In this document: positions 10,127 through 19,889 of the stretch, one piece after another | How positions within the stretch are numbered: the stretch's first letter is position 1 | Layout of the letters: the number at the start of each line of letters is the position of its first letter | Source: Brevundimonas sp. NIBR10 | Lineage (GTDB): Bacteria; Pseudomonadota; Alphaproteobacteria; Caulobacterales; Caulobacteraceae | Assembly: GCF_027912515.1 (NCBI RefSeq) | Contig: NZ_CP115464.1 | Span: 3,008,501 to 3,072,500, forward strand | Length of the DNA stretch: 64,000 nt | Direction: 5' to 3' | The notes under the pieces: generated by a model | Database searches by the model: none | The model's input: the letters and a program-made list of their open reading frames with translations, nothing else | Told to the model about the DNA's origin: nothing | Position numbers and translations under genes: made by a program

Positions 10127-11542
10127 ATGACATCCTCTTCCTCGACCGTCGTCACCCGCTTCGCCCCCTCCCCGACCGGCTCGCTGCACATCGGCGGGGC
10201 GAGAACGGCGTTGTTCAACTATCTCTACGCGAAGGGCCGCAACGGCAAGTTCCTGTTGCGGGTCGAGGACACGGATCGCGAGCGATCGACCGATGAGGCG
10301 GTCAAGGCCATCTTCGACGGCCTGAGCTGGCTGGAGCTGTTCGCCGACGAGGAGCCGGTGTTCCAGTTCGCCAGGGCCGACCGGCACCGTGAGGTGGTTC
10401 AGACCCTGGTCGAGACCGGCCACGCCTATCGCGACTATACCTCGGCCGAGGAAACCGGCCGGCTGCGGGATGAGGCGAAGGCGGCGCGGCGGGCGTTCGA
10501 ATCGCCCTGGCGCGACCGCGATCCGGGCGAGGGTGATCCCGCCCAGCCGCATGTGGTCCGTTTCCGCCGTCCCCTGCCCGGCACGGTCGTCGTGTCGGAC
10601 GAGGTTCAGGGCGAAGTGACCTGGGCCAACAGCGACCTGGACGACCTGGTATTGCTTAGGACGGACGGGGCCCCGACCTACAATCTGGCCGTCGTCGTGG
10701 ACGATCACGACATGGGCGTGACCCATGTGATCCGGGGCGACGACCACCTGAACAATGCGGCCCGGCAGAGCTTGATCTACGATGCCCTGGGCTGGGCCAG
10801 GCCGTCGTTCGCGCACATCCCCCTGATCCACGGGCCGGACGGGGCCAAGCTGTCGAAACGGCACGGGGCCCAGGCGGTGCATGAGTATGCCGAGATGGGC
10901 TATCTGCCTGAGGCGATGCGCAACTATCTGGCCCGGCTGGGCTGGGCGCACGGGGACGACGAGCTGTTCAGCGACGAACAGGCGCAGGGATGGTTCGACC
11001 TCGACGGGGTGGGCAAGGCCCCGGCCCGGCTGGACTTCGACAAACTGGCCCACGTCAACGCCCACTGGATGCGGCTGGCCAACGACGACCGGCTGGCCAA
11101 ACAGGTCCTCGACGTCCATCTGGCGCGCGGTCATGTCCTGCATGAAGAGGACGAGGCGCGGCTATTGCAGGCCATGCCCTTCGTCAAGGACCGGGCCAAG
11201 ACGGTTCTGGAACTGGCCGACCAGACGGGATTCGTCCTGCGCCGGCGCCCTCTGGCGATCTATGAGAAGGCCCTGCCCCTGCTCAACGGCGAGGCCGGCG
11301 AGCGGATCGGCCGGCTGCGGGACCGGCTGAAGCTGTTCGCCAGCTGGGATGTCTTCGCTCTGGAGGCCGAACTCAAGGTCTTCGCCGAGGAAGAGGCGGT
11401 CGGCTTCGGCAAGATCGGCCCTGCGGTACGTGCGGCCCTGAGCGGAGACGGGGTGTCGCCCGATATCGCCAGGACCCTGGCCGCCCTCGGTCGCGATGAA
11501 TCGATCGGGCGCTTGGATGATGCGCTGCAACAGACTAAGTGA
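10127..11542 (+). CDS. gltX: Glutamyl-tRNA synthetase
   Basis: 471 residues, a class I synthetase. The HIGH motif is in RFAPSPTGSLHIGGARTALFN and the KMSKS-type motif is KLSKRHG; the C-terminal half is the helical anticodon-binding domain. It charges tRNA-Glu, and possibly tRNA-Gln in organisms that use the GatCAB route. Alphaproteobacteria often carry two gltX copies; which type this is cannot be decided here. The ATG at 10127 gives the standard N-terminus. Confidence 0.96.
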   Translation: MTSSSSTVVTRFAPSPTGSLHIGGARTALFNYLYAKGRNGKFLLRVEDTDRERSTDEAVKAIFDGLSWLELFADEEPVFQFARADRHREVVQTLVETGHAYRDYTSAEETGRLRDEAKAARRAFESPWRDRDPGEGDPAQPHVVRFRRPLPGTVVVSDEVQGEVTWANSDLDDLVLLRTDGAPTYNLAVVVDDHDMGVTHVIRGDDHLNNAARQSLIYDALGWARPSFAHIPLIHGPDGAKLSKRHGAQAVHEYAEMGYLPEAMRNYLARLGWAHGDDELFSDEQAQGWFDLDGVGKAPARLDFDKLAHVNAHWMRLANDDRLAKQVLDVHLARGHVLHEEDEARLLQAMPFVKDRAKTVLELADQTGFVLRRRPLAIYEKALPLLNGEAGERIGRLRDRLKLFASWDVFALEAELKVFAEEEAVGFGKIGPAVRAALSGDGVSPDIARTLAALGRDESIGRLDDALQQTK

Positions 11543-11605
11543 TTTTCCACAAACAACTGGACCGGCGGCACAGCACGACCGGCCCCTGGATCGAGAGGGC
11601 ATCTG

Positions 11606-12898
11606 ATGACTGAACCGGCCAAGACCGCGACCCTGACCGTCGGCGACAAGAGCGTTGAACTTCCGGTCCTGACGGGCTCGATCGGGCCGGACGTCATCGA
11701 TATCCGAAAGCTGTACGGCGCGACCGGCGACTTCACCTTCGACCCCGGCTTCACCTCCACGGCGGCCTGCGAAAGCGCGATCACCTATATCGACGGTGAC
11801 GAGGGAATCCTGCTGCACCGGGGTTATCCGATCGGCCAGCTGGCCTCGCAGTCCAACTTCATCGAGGTCTGCCACCTGCTGCTGCACGGCGAGCTGCCGA
11901 CGGCGGCCCAGTACGAGGCCTTCGAGCAGACGGTCACCCGTCACACCATGCTGCACTCGCAGTTCGACCGCTTCTTCGAGGGCTTCCGTCGCGACGCCCA
12001 CCCGATGGCGATCATGGTGGGGACGGTCGGCGCCCTGTCGGCCTTCTATCACGACAGCCTGGACATCCATGATCCGGTGCAGCGCAACATTTCGGCCATC
12101 CGCCTGATCGCCAAGATGCCGACCCTGGCCGCGCGGGCGTATAAGTATCACATCGGCCAGCCGTTCGTTTCGCCGCGCAACGACCTGTCCTATGCCGAGA
12201 ACTTCCTGCGGATGTGCTTCGCCGTGCCGGCCGAGGACTATGTGGTCGATCCCAAGATGGCCAAGGCCATGGACCGGATCTTCACCCTGCACGCCGACCA
12301 CGAGCAGAATGCCTCGACCTCGACCGTCCGTCTGGCCGGGTCGTCGGGAGCCAATCCGTTCGCCTGTATCGCCGCCGGCATCGCCTGCCTGTGGGGCCCG
12401 TCGCACGGCGGGGCCAACGAAGAGGCGCTGATGATGCTCAAGGAAATCGGAACGGTAGACAAGATTCCAGAGTTCATTCAAGGTGTTAAGGAAAAACGCT
12501 ACAAGCTGATGGGCTTCGGCCACCGGGTCTACAAGAACTACGACCCCCGTGCGACCGTGATGAAGGAATCGGCGGACGAGATCCTGGAGCTGGTCGGCGA
12601 CAAGAACGATCCCCTGTTCCAGGTGGCCAAGGAACTGGAACGCATCGCCCTGTCGGACGAGTATTTCATCGAGCGCAAGCTGTTCCCGAACGTCGACTTC
12701 TATTCGGGCATCACCCTGTCGGCGATGGGCTTCCCGACCTCGATGTTCACCGTGCTGTTCGCCCTCGCCCGTACCGTGGGCTGGATCGCCCAGTGGGAAG
12801 AAATGCTGGCCGATCCGGCGCAGAAGATCGGCCGCCCGCGCCAGCTCTACACCGGCCCGACCCAGCGCGATTACGTGCCGATCGCCCAGCGCGGTTGA
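11606..12898 (+). CDS. gltA: Citrate synthase, type II
   Basis: 430 residues, the usual length for the hexameric proteobacterial enzyme. It condenses oxaloacetate and acetyl-CoA to citrate. Catalytic signatures are present: [45 protein letters not shown] (histidine block) and [14 protein letters not shown], then NVDFYSG with the catalytic Asp. The N-terminus has the small beta domain typical of type II enzymes ([27 protein letters not shown]). It follows gltX after about 60 bases. Confidence 0.97.
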   Translation: MTEPAKTATLTVGDKSVELPVLTGSIGPDVIDIRKLYGATGDFTFDPGFTSTAACESAITYIDGDEGILLHRGYPIGQLASQSNFIEVCHLLLHGELPTAAQYEAFEQTVTRHTMLHSQFDRFFEGFRRDAHPMAIMVGTVGALSAFYHDSLDIHDPVQRNISAIRLIAKMPTLAARAYKYHIGQPFVSPRNDLSYAENFLRMCFAVPAEDYVVDPKMAKAMDRIFTLHADHEQNASTSTVRLAGSSGANPFACIAAGIACLWGPSHGGANEEALMMLKEIGTVDKIPEFIQGVKEKRYKLMGFGHRVYKNYDPRATVMKESADEILELVGDKNDPLFQVAKELERIALSDEYFIERKLFPNVDFYSGITLSAMGFPTSMFTVLFALARTVGWIAQWEEMLADPAQKIGRPRQLYTGPTQRDYVPIAQRG

Positions 12899-12900
12899 GA

Positions 12901-12939
12901 TGGCGGTGGCGGTCTGAAAACAGGCCGCCAAACCGCCAA
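12901..12939. terminator. Hairpin between convergent genes
   Basis: TGGCGGTGGCGGTCT and AGGCCGCCAAACCGCCA form an imperfect stem with a 6-base loop directly after the gltA stop. The facing gene ends 22 bases further on. No T-run follows, so it may be a bidirectional terminator of weak type. Confidence 0.35.
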
Positions 12940-12961
12940 AGCGCCATCCTGAGGCGCACGA

Positions 12962-13555
12962 TCACGTCCCGCCGGGCCATTCCGGCGGGGTGTCTTCGTG
13001 TTCGGCGCGCAGGGCCCCGTACTGACCGAGATAGTCGGCGCGCATGTGATCAGCCGGGGTGTACAGACGGATGTCATGATCCACGACCCCGGCATGGCGA
13101 TCGACCAGGGCCAGAAGCCGCATCCAGGCTGTCGCCTCGGCGAACCCGCCCATCGCGGCCGCCTCCGCCGCCTGATGAAAGGCATGGATGCGCAGGTTTC
13201 GGGCGGTCGGCGCAAACAGCAGATCATAGCGCTGTTCCTCGGCCACGGCCGAGACCTGGGCGAACTCGGGCCGGTTGGCCAGGGTCTCGTCGCGAGCGTT
13301 CATTTCGCGCATGAAGCTGCCGATCGGCCCGTTCCAGTCCGTGCGTATCCGCGTCGCCGGCCGGACATCGGCGTGTCGCCACCCCTCGGCCGCCGCGCGC
13401 CGTTGCAGCGTTCGGACCGACAGGCCGTAACGCTCGGCAACGATGGCGGCGGACATGCCGGACAGATAGTCCCGTCGCGCCAGGGGCCAGGGATCGAGGG
13501 CCGTATCGTCGGCCGGTTTCGGGTCGGAGATGGGATGGGGATCTGGATGGGTCAT
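12962..13555 (-). CDS. Uncharacterised protein with N-terminal HTH
   Basis: 197 residues. A Pro/Asp-rich start is followed at residues 27-60 by a helix-turn-helix-like segment (YLSGMSAAIVAERYGLSVRTLQRRAAAEGWR), then a mostly helical region with conserved-looking aromatic and acidic residues and a Pro-rich tail. The HTH resembles the homeodomain-like fold of phage small terminases and some regulators, but no phage genes are nearby. It is convergent with gltA. Function unknown. Confidence 0.65.
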   Translation of the reverse strand: MTHPDPHPISDPKPADDTALDPWPLARRDYLSGMSAAIVAERYGLSVRTLQRRAAAEGWRHADVRPATRIRTDWNGPIGSFMREMNARDETLANRPEFAQVSAVAEEQRYDLLFAPTARNLRIHAFHQAAEAAAMGGFAEATAWMRLLALVDRHAGVVDHDIRLYTPADHMRADYLGQYGALRAEHEDTPPEWPGGT

Positions 13556-13710
13556 CCCCCATTATAGATCAGCGCCGGACCAGGGCTGGTCGAACGCCCC
13601 CTTGAGCGGACCAATGCCTTGCGCAGCAAGGGATTGGTCGCGCGAAGTTCGCAACCTGGTGCCGTTCAGACAGCCGGGATCAGACGCGCGGGGTGTGCTA
13701 GGATGGGTCC

Positions 13711-13899
13711 ATGAGCGATCCCGAAGACGACCCCACGCCCGCGACGGCCACGGCCGAAGAGAGCCCCGTCCAACGCGCCCTGCGCCTCAAGAACGCGCGG
13801 ATCGAGGCACGACCCAAGCCGCCGCGCGGCGGGCGGTTCCAGCGGGAGCAGGCCGCGCGGGTCGCGAGCGGGCAGTCGAAGCCGTGGATGAAAAAGTAG
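13711..13899 (+). CDS. Small basic protein, unknown
   Basis: 62 residues. An acidic, Pro/Thr-rich first third (MSDPEDDPTPATATAEE) precedes a basic section with RLKNARIEARPKPPRGGRFQREQ and the end SGQSKPWMKK. There is no membrane segment or signal peptide. The composition suggests a small nucleic-acid- or ribosome-associated protein, but nothing specific is recognised. The acidic/basic split and in-frame length make it a likely real gene. Confidence 0.5.
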   Translation: MSDPEDDPTPATATAEESPVQRALRLKNARIEARPKPPRGGRFQREQAARVASGQSKPWMKK

Positions 13900-14035
13900 C
13901 GGACTTTGGACGGCGGGAGAGCCCGCCGGAGGTAGAAAGCGGACCCACTCGACGTCTGCGATGGGGGGGAGCGCACGTTGAGAGCGGTGCGGCTCACTGA
14001 TATTTCCGTCGGCGGCCGAACGGACCTGAACAACG

Positions 14036-15421
14036 CTACTCCTTGGGCTTTGCAGCGCCTTTCGTCGCCCGCTCCACCACGGCCTTGCCTGCGTCTGTCT
14101 GTGCCAGCCCCTCCAGCATCGCTCCGAGGGCTTGGCCGCCTTTCGCGCTGAATACATCGGTGATGCTGCTCATACCCCCGGGCACGTCGCCGCCCGTCAC
14201 GATCACCTTGATGTCGGCGGCCTTCAGGGCCTCGGCCTGGGCGATACCCACGGCCTGCCCGGCCTTGATCTGCTCCACGCGCACCAGGTAGGTCTGGTAG
14301 CCGTCGTTGCCGCCGATCTCCCTGGCGAGTTCGATCTGCGTCGAGACCGGCGCCAGAAGCAGCAGTCGCTCGGCTTCGGCGCGGCTCTGACCCTGCGCCA
14401 GCAAGCCTTCGGCGTCGAGCTTCTGCTGCGCCAGCGTTCCCTGCGCGACCAGCTCCAGCCGTTGCCGTTCGGCCTCTGCGCCGATGACCTCCTGCTGACG
14501 CTGCCCCTCCGCCCGGATGATCGTGACCTCGCGCTCCTGGGCGGCCTGAACCTCCGCGACCCCCTTGGCGATGTCGGCTGCGCGCGTATCGGCGACCAGC
14601 TTCACATCCATTTCGCGCTCGGTCGTGTCCTTCTGGGCGACCAGGACTTGCTGCTCGGCGACCTGCTTGGCGATGCCGACCTGCTTTTCCTGCTCGGCCG
14701 TCCGCATCCCGACCTGCTGCAGAGCGTCTTGCTTGTTCACCTCGACGATGCGTTCGGCCTCGATTTCCTTGGTTCGGGCCATCTGGCTGTTCATCGCCAC
14801 GGCTTCCCGGCTCTCGCGGTCGATGCGGGATTTTTCCTTCGCCATGATGTTGGCGATGACCTGGGAATTGGCGCTGTCGCGGATGTCCATGAACTCGATG
14901 TTCTTGACCGTCTCGACGCCCCACGCCTGAAGCTGATTGTCCACCTGGGCGGTAAAGGCCTCGGCGAGGGTTGATCGGGCTTCGAGGATGTCTTCGAGCT
15001 TGTGGGTGGCCAGCACGTTCCGGACGGCACCTTGAAGGATGCCGGACAGCTGATGTTGCAGTTCGTCGAAATTGGCGACCTTCTCCGCCGCCGTGTCCGA
15101 CTTTGCGATCCGCATAAACGCCTGCACGTCCACGCGGAATGGGAGGCGCCCGGTGTCGTAGGCTTCGTAGTCTTTCAAGTTCACGTCAAAAATGGAGACC
15201 GGGAATTTGGTCACCAGGACGCCAATCCTGGGCAAGAAGGCCGGCCATTCGTAGTAGACGTTTCCGGCTTCCTGACTGGCACCGTAGCTGACGCGAGACC
15301 GCCCGCGCTGGACGATATGAACTTCGTTGGCCGGGACTACCCGGCGCAGAACAAGCGCGATCAGGAATCCGATGGCGAAGACGCCGAGCGCTGTGCCGCC
15401 GGCGACGAAATACATGATCAT
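14036..15421 (-). CDS. Flotillin-like SPFH/band 7 membrane protein
   Basis: 461 residues from the start MIMYFVAGG. One N-terminal membrane segment (residues 3-25, GTALGVFAIGFLIALVLRRVV) precedes an SPFH domain (about 30-200, with the LKDYEAYDTGRLPFRVDVQAFMRI core). A long Ala/Glu/Gln-rich coiled coil (about 210-370; EIEAERIVEVNKQDALQQ, EREVTIIRAEGQRQQEVIGAEAERQ) and a flotillin-type C-terminus follow. Flotillins build oligomeric scaffolds in membrane microdomains. No NfeD gene is adjacent. A GGGGGTT purine-rich site precedes this start; 17 further upstream residues are open but lack a better site. Confidence 0.85.
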   Translation of the reverse strand: MIMYFVAGGTALGVFAIGFLIALVLRRVVPANEVHIVQRGRSRVSYGASQEAGNVYYEWPAFLPRIGVLVTKFPVSIFDVNLKDYEAYDTGRLPFRVDVQAFMRIAKSDTAAEKVANFDELQHQLSGILQGAVRNVLATHKLEDILEARSTLAEAFTAQVDNQLQAWGVETVKNIEFMDIRDSANSQVIANIMAKEKSRIDRESREAVAMNSQMARTKEIEAERIVEVNKQDALQQVGMRTAEQEKQVGIAKQVAEQQVLVAQKDTTEREMDVKLVADTRAADIAKGVAEVQAAQEREVTIIRAEGQRQQEVIGAEAERQRLELVAQGTLAQQKLDAEGLLAQGQSRAEAERLLLLAPVSTQIELAREIGGNDGYQTYLVRVEQIKAGQAVGIAQAEALKAADIKVIVTGGDVPGGMSSITDVFSAKGGQALGAMLEGLAQTDAGKAVVERATKGAAKPKE

Positions 15422-15577
15422 GTGAACCCCCGATCTCGGCCGGACTATGTCTTCAAACCCTGGGCGGAGCAACTATTACGGGAGGCTGCGCCACCACCAG
15501 CTCGCCGGCTGGCGGTGGCGGGCGGCCCCAAGGCGAACATCCCGAACGTGCGCAACGGGTCGAGAGCGGAAGTCCTT

Positions 15578-16738
15578 TCAGACCCACAGTTCAGACTTCC
15601 TGGCAATCACCTTCAACACCGCCTCCGCCGCGATCTCTGAAGGGTCGCGCCCTTCCCGGCCCATGAGGTCGAGCGCGGCCGTTTGGCGGGCGGACTGGTC
15701 GGCGCGGGCGGCGGGGTCGGACAGGAGACGGGCGACGGCGGCGGCCAGTTTTTCGGGCGTGGCGTCCTTCTGGATCAGCTCGGGGGCGATCATCGTGTCG
15801 GCGGCGGTATTGAACAGGGTCGCGAACTTGCCGGTGAAGAAGGGCTTCATGATCGCATAGCTGAGCGCGCCGAAGCGGTAGGCGATGACCATGGGGACGC
15901 CGGCCAGGGCCAGTTCGGTGGAGACCGTGCCGCTGGTGGCCAGGGCGACGGTCGCGGCGCGCATGGCGTCGTACTTGTCCGCCTCCTGCACCAGATGGAC
16001 GCGGAACGGCCAGGTGGCGACCCGGGCGGTGACGTCCTCGGCGACGGTGCCGGCGACGACGGCGGCGACCTGGAGCGCGGGATCGTCGGCCTTGAGCAGG
16101 GCGACGGCGGCCTCATAGACCGGCGTCATGTGGCCGATCTCGGATGGGCGGCTGCCGGGCAGGACCAGCAGCAGGGGCGCCTCGGGGGCGATGTGGCGCG
16201 CGGTGCGGAAGCGGACCCCGTCCGCCTGGCTCATGTCGATATGCAGGGCGGGCGAGCCGACGACCGTGGTGGGCAGACCCTCGGCTTCGAACCAGGGGGC
16301 GTCGAAGCTGTAGAGGGCCAGCAGGTGATCGACAGTAGCGGCCAGGGTCTTGGCCCGGCCGGGGCGCGAGGCCCAGACCTGGGGGCCGACGTATTTGATC
16401 AGGGGAACGCCCGGCAGGGCCTGACGCAGGGCCTTGGCGACCCGGATGGTGAAGCCCCAGCTGTCGATCAGGACGACGGCGTCAGGCCGTTCACGCACCG
16501 TCAAGGCCACGGTGTCAGCGACGCGGGCCTTGACCCGGTCGAGCGCGCGCAGGCCCTCGATCCAGCCGAGGATCGATAGCTGGGCGATGTCGAAGGGGCT
16601 GTCGATGCCCTCGGCCGCCATCTTGGGCCCGCCGATGCCGACGAAGGCGGTGTCGGGGTTTCGCGATTTCAAGGCCTTGGCGAGACCGGCTCCGAGGGCG
16701 TCTCCTGAAGCCTCGGCGGCGACGAGCATGATTTTCAT
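15578..16738 (-). CDS. lpxB: Lipid-A-disaccharide synthase
   Basis: 386 residues. It joins UDP-2,3-diacylglucosamine and lipid X to make the lipid A disaccharide. The N-terminus MKIMLVAAEASGDALGAGL, the GIGGPKM block, LIDSWGFTIRVAKALRQ, YVGPQVWASRPGR and LPGSRPSEIGHMTPV are diagnostic glycosyltransferase family 19 segments. It is the last gene of the envelope cluster and overlaps the lpxI stop by ATGA. Confidence 0.96.
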   Translation of the reverse strand: MKIMLVAAEASGDALGAGLAKALKSRNPDTAFVGIGGPKMAAEGIDSPFDIAQLSILGWIEGLRALDRVKARVADTVALTVRERPDAVVLIDSWGFTIRVAKALRQALPGVPLIKYVGPQVWASRPGRAKTLAATVDHLLALYSFDAPWFEAEGLPTTVVGSPALHIDMSQADGVRFRTARHIAPEAPLLLVLPGSRPSEIGHMTPVYEAAVALLKADDPALQVAAVVAGTVAEDVTARVATWPFRVHLVQEADKYDAMRAATVALATSGTVSTELALAGVPMVIAYRFGALSYAIMKPFFTGKFATLFNTAADTMIAPELIQKDATPEKLAAAVARLLSDPAARADQSARQTAALDLMGREGRDPSEIAAEAVLKVIARKSELWV

Positions 16739-17595
16739 GAGGGCGATCCTGCGATCGCAGGCCCGGGCTCACCCCAGACGAACAGCCCCAGACGGTCGGC
16801 GGTCTCGATCAGGGCCGGGCGATCGATCAGGATCAGCCGACCCGCCACACCGCCGACGCCCGCCAGCCCGGCGGCCGAGGCGAGTTCCAGGGTTCGGGTG
16901 CCGATGACGGGCATGTCGACACGCAGGTCCTGGATCGGCTTGGGGGCCTTGCCGAGCGCACCCTTGGGGGCACCGGGCGCACCGCGCAGATCTGCGGGCA
17001 AATCCGCGACGCGGGTCAGCATGGCGTCGGTGCCCTCCTGGGCCTCGACGGCGAGGACCAGTCCGTCGCAGACGACGGTGCCTTGGCCGATATCGAGTTC
17101 CCCTGCTTTTTCGGCCACATACAGGGCTTTCCTGAGGTCGGAAAGCTGCTCATTCGTGGGAATGACAACACCGAGCGCGCCCTGTGGCAAGGTCTCGCCG
17201 CCCAGGATGTCGTCGGCGCCCTCGACGGCGTAACCCTCGTTCTCGAACACGGACAGGATCTTGCGCAAAAGGGCGTCGTCGCCCTTGGTCGCGGCGGCGA
17301 TGATGCCGGGCAGCAGGGTCGCGCCCTTGAGGTCGGGCTTCAGCGCCTTGAAGTCGGGGCGGTTGACCGTGCCCGCGAAACAGACCGCGCCACAGCCGGC
17401 GGCCTTCAACGCCGCCAATGCCTTGCCCAGCTCGGCCATGCCGATGTCTGCGCCCGGATAGCGGACCAGATGCGGATCGGCGAAACCGGTCAGGCGGATG
17501 ACGAACAGCGAACGCCCTTCCGCCTCGCATCGGGCGGCGATGGCCAGGGGGAGCGCGCCGCCACCGGCGATCAGGCCGAGCCGGGATGCGGTCAC
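16735..17595 (-). CDS. lpxI: UDP-2,3-diacylglucosamine pyrophosphatase LpxI
   Basis: 286 residues from a GTG start (VTASRLGLIAGGG). LpxI (DUF1009 family) hydrolyses UDP-2,3-diacylglucosamine to lipid X and UMP; in many alphaproteobacteria it replaces LpxH. Signatures are GLIAGGGALPLAIA at the N-terminus and GQGTVVCDGLVLAVEAQEGTDAML and DMPVIGTRTLE in the C-terminal domain. The GTG lies 4 bases after the lpxA stop; the longer upstream frame is lpxA in another frame. Position between lpxA and lpxB supports the role. Confidence 0.93.
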   Translation of the reverse strand: MTASRLGLIAGGGALPLAIAARCEAEGRSLFVIRLTGFADPHLVRYPGADIGMAELGKALAALKAAGCGAVCFAGTVNRPDFKALKPDLKGATLLPGIIAAATKGDDALLRKILSVFENEGYAVEGADDILGGETLPQGALGVVIPTNEQLSDLRKALYVAEKAGELDIGQGTVVCDGLVLAVEAQEGTDAMLTRVADLPADLRGAPGAPKGALGKAPKPIQDLRVDMPVIGTRTLELASAAGLAGVGGVAGRLILIDRPALIETADRLGLFVWGEPGPAIAGSPS

Positions 17596-17599
17596 GGCC

Positions 17600-18388
17600 T
17601 CAGTCGCCCGGCAGGCAGAGCGGGCGTTTGCCGCCGTCACGGATGAAGGCGACGATCTCCATGATCTCGGGCAGGTCGGCGTAGGTCTGTTCGACACCGT
17701 CCAGGCGGTCGGCGAAGACGCCCTCACCCTCGAACAGGTCGCGGAAAGCGGCCAGCAGGCGGCGTACCGCGTCCTTGCCGTAACCCTTGCGCTTGAGGCC
17801 GATCAGGTTGAGGCCGTGCAGGCGGGCGTGGTTGCCCCAGGCCGAGCCGTAGGGGATGACGTCGCGCGTCACGGCCGCCAGACCGCCAACGATCGCCCCC
17901 TGCCCCACCCGGCCGTTCTGATGCACGGCACACAGGCCGCCGAGGAAGACCTTGTTCCCGACCTGGGCATGGCCGCCGAGGGTGGCGTTGTTGGCCATGA
18001 CGACATTGTCGCCGACGACGGCATCGTGCCCGACGTGGGCACCGGTCATGAACAGGCCGTTGGAGCCGACGCGGGTGACGCCCGAGCCTTGCGGCGTGCC
18101 CCGATTGAAGGTGCAGTGCTCGCGGATGCTGTTGTCCGCGCCGATCTCCAGACGCACCGGCTCGCCCTTGTAGCCGTTGTGCTGGGGGTCGCCGCCGATG
18201 ACGGCGAAGGGATGGATGGTGGTGCTGGCACCGACCGTTGTGTCCTGTTGCAGCACGACATGGCTGATCAGCGTCACGTTCTCGGCAAGGGCAACGCCGG
18301 GGCCGACCGTACACCAGGGCCCGATCTGGACGCCGTCGGCCAGTTCGGCGGACGGGTGGACCAGGGCCGTGGGGTGGATCGTACTCAT
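17600..18388 (-). CDS. lpxA: UDP-N-acetylglucosamine O-acyltransferase
   Basis: 262 residues. First committed step of lipid A synthesis: adds a 3-hydroxyacyl group from ACP to UDP-GlcNAc. The left-handed beta-helix hexapeptide repeats begin at once (STIHPTALVHPSAELADGVQIGPWCTVGP). Active-site segments GAHVGHDAVVGDNVVMANNATLGGHAQVG and the C-terminal helical domain (LNLIGLKRKGYGKDAV) are present. The ATG overlaps the fabZ stop (ATGA at 18385-18388), which fixes the start. Confidence 0.96.
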   Translation of the reverse strand: MSTIHPTALVHPSAELADGVQIGPWCTVGPGVALAENVTLISHVVLQQDTTVGASTTIHPFAVIGGDPQHNGYKGEPVRLEIGADNSIREHCTFNRGTPQGSGVTRVGSNGLFMTGAHVGHDAVVGDNVVMANNATLGGHAQVGNKVFLGGLCAVHQNGRVGQGAIVGGLAAVTRDVIPYGSAWGNHARLHGLNLIGLKRKGYGKDAVRRLLAAFRDLFEGEGVFADRLDGVEQTYADLPEIMEIVAFIRDGGKRPLCLPGD

Positions 18389-18861
18389 GTCGCGGGCTGG
18401 TCGACCTTGACCACCATCGCCATGAATTCCGCCTCGGCGGCCAGCTTGTCGTCGATGAAGGTCTCGCCCCGGAACTTGTAGGCGTCGCCCCGGGCACGGG
18501 TGACGATCACCTTCATGCGCAGCTGATCGCCGGGCCGGACGGGTTTGCGGAACCGCACGCCGTCGATGGACATGAACATGATGACCTTGTCCGCCACGGC
18601 GACGTCCATGGTCTTGGACATCAGCAGGGCCCCGGTCTGGGCCATGGCCTCGACGATCAGGACGCCGGGCATGACCGGGTCGATCGGGAAATGCCCCTGG
18701 AAGAAGGGCTCGTTGTGGGTGACGTTCTTGATGCCGGTGATCGAGGTGGCGGGCACGAAATCCTCGGCCTTGTCGATCAGCAGGAAGGGATAGCGGTGCG
18801 GCAGGCGGCGCATGACCTCGGCGTAGTCGATGCGGTCGTTGATGGCGGTGACGTCGCTCAT
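18385..18861 (-). CDS. fabZ: 3-hydroxyacyl-ACP dehydratase
   Basis: 158 residues, hot-dog fold. It dehydrates 3-hydroxyacyl-ACP during fatty-acid elongation and competes with LpxA/LpxD for the same pool. Signatures: LPHRYPFLLIDKAEDF, the catalytic His in FFQGHFPIDPVMPGVLIVEAMAQ with the helix Glu, and VRFRKPVRPGDQL. It overlaps both neighbours by 4 bases (lpxD stop, lpxA start), so lpxD-fabZ-lpxA is tightly coupled. Confidence 0.96.
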   Translation of the reverse strand: MSDVTAINDRIDYAEVMRRLPHRYPFLLIDKAEDFVPATSITGIKNVTHNEPFFQGHFPIDPVMPGVLIVEAMAQTGALLMSKTMDVAVADKVIMFMSIDGVRFRKPVRPGDQLRMKVIVTRARGDAYKFRGETFIDDKLAAEAEFMAMVVKVDQPAT

Positions 18862-19877
18862 CCCTCTGATTCCCTTGGTCGCTTCTTGCTCCCGGCCTGT
18901 TTGGACAGCCAGATCGTCTCGCGCAAGAACTGACGCAGGGGCCGGGCCGGATATCCGGACCAGGTTTCGCCGGCAGGAACGTTGGCCAGCACCCCGCCAC
19001 CGGCCGCGACGCGGGCACCGTCGCCGATACTGATGTGGTCGCCGACGCCGGCCTGGCCGCCGAACAGGACGTTGTCGCCGACGGTCACCGAGCCCGACAG
19101 GCCCGTCTGCGCCGCGATCAGGACATTGCGGCCCAGCACGCAGTTGTGACCGACCATGCACAGGTTATCGATCTTGGAATTCTCGCCGACCACCGTGTCG
19201 TCATAGGCACCACGGTCGATGCAGGTATTGGCCCCGATGGTCACGCCGTCCTGGAGGATGACGCGGCCAAGCTGGGGGATGTCGACGGGACCGGTGCTGG
19301 ATCCGGCCGCGCCGAAGCCCGCCTCGCCGATGCGGGCGCCGGCATAGAGCTTCACCCGGTCACCGATCAGGGCGAAGGCGATCGACGCGTTGGCCCCGAT
19401 GACGCAGTCGCGGCCGATCTGGACCCCCGTGCCGATGACCGTGTTGGCGCCGATACGGGTGCCGCTGCCGATACGCACGCCGGTGCCGAGGACGACGCCG
19501 GGTTCGAGCACCACGGAGGCGTCTTCGCAGGCTTCGTCGGGGGTGGAAACGCCGTCGATCAGGCGTGGCTGGTGAAACAGGCCTGAGGCGCGGGCCCAGG
19601 AGGCCTGGGCTTCACGCGATGACAGGACGGCGGTGGCGGTCGGTGCCGCCTCGACCATGGCCTGAGGCACCACGACGCACCCGGCCCGGGTGCCGGCGAG
19701 CGCTTCGGCGAAGCGGCGGTCGGCCATGAAGGCCAGGGCCCCGGCGTCTGCGGAGGCCAGTGGGGCGACGGCCGAGATCACGACCTCGCCGCCCCGTATG
19801 ACCTCTGCGCCGATCCGGCCGGCGAGTTCGGCGACCGTCAGGGACGGGCCGGTCTCGAAGAAGCGCGGATCGGGCAT
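18858..19877 (-). CDS. lpxD: UDP-3-O-acylglucosamine N-acyltransferase
   Basis: 339 residues. It adds the second (amide) acyl chain in lipid A synthesis. An N-terminal uridine-binding domain (1-100) is followed by the hexapeptide-repeat helix (DASVVLEPGVVLGTGVRIGSG onwards), the catalytic region VGHNCVLGRNVLIAAQTGLSGS, and a basic C-terminus ending QAGSKKRPRESEG. It follows skp in the usual bamA-skp-lpxD-fabZ-lpxA order. Confidence 0.96.
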   Translation of the reverse strand: MPDPRFFETGPSLTVAELAGRIGAEVIRGGEVVISAVAPLASADAGALAFMADRRFAEALAGTRAGCVVVPQAMVEAAPTATAVLSSREAQASWARASGLFHQPRLIDGVSTPDEACEDASVVLEPGVVLGTGVRIGSGTRIGANTVIGTGVQIGRDCVIGANASIAFALIGDRVKLYAGARIGEAGFGAAGSSTGPVDIPQLGRVILQDGVTIGANTCIDRGAYDDTVVGENSKIDNLCMVGHNCVLGRNVLIAAQTGLSGSVTVGDNVLFGGQAGVGDHISIGDGARVAAGGGVLANVPAGETWSGYPARPLRQFLRETIWLSKQAGSKKRPRESEG

Positions 19878-19889
19878 GGCGTCGCCCGC

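Noticed and set aside
10057..10218. Longer N-terminus of comEC overlapping gltX
   Set aside because: It would cover the gltX promoter and start; the Met at 10056 is followed directly by family-like sequence.
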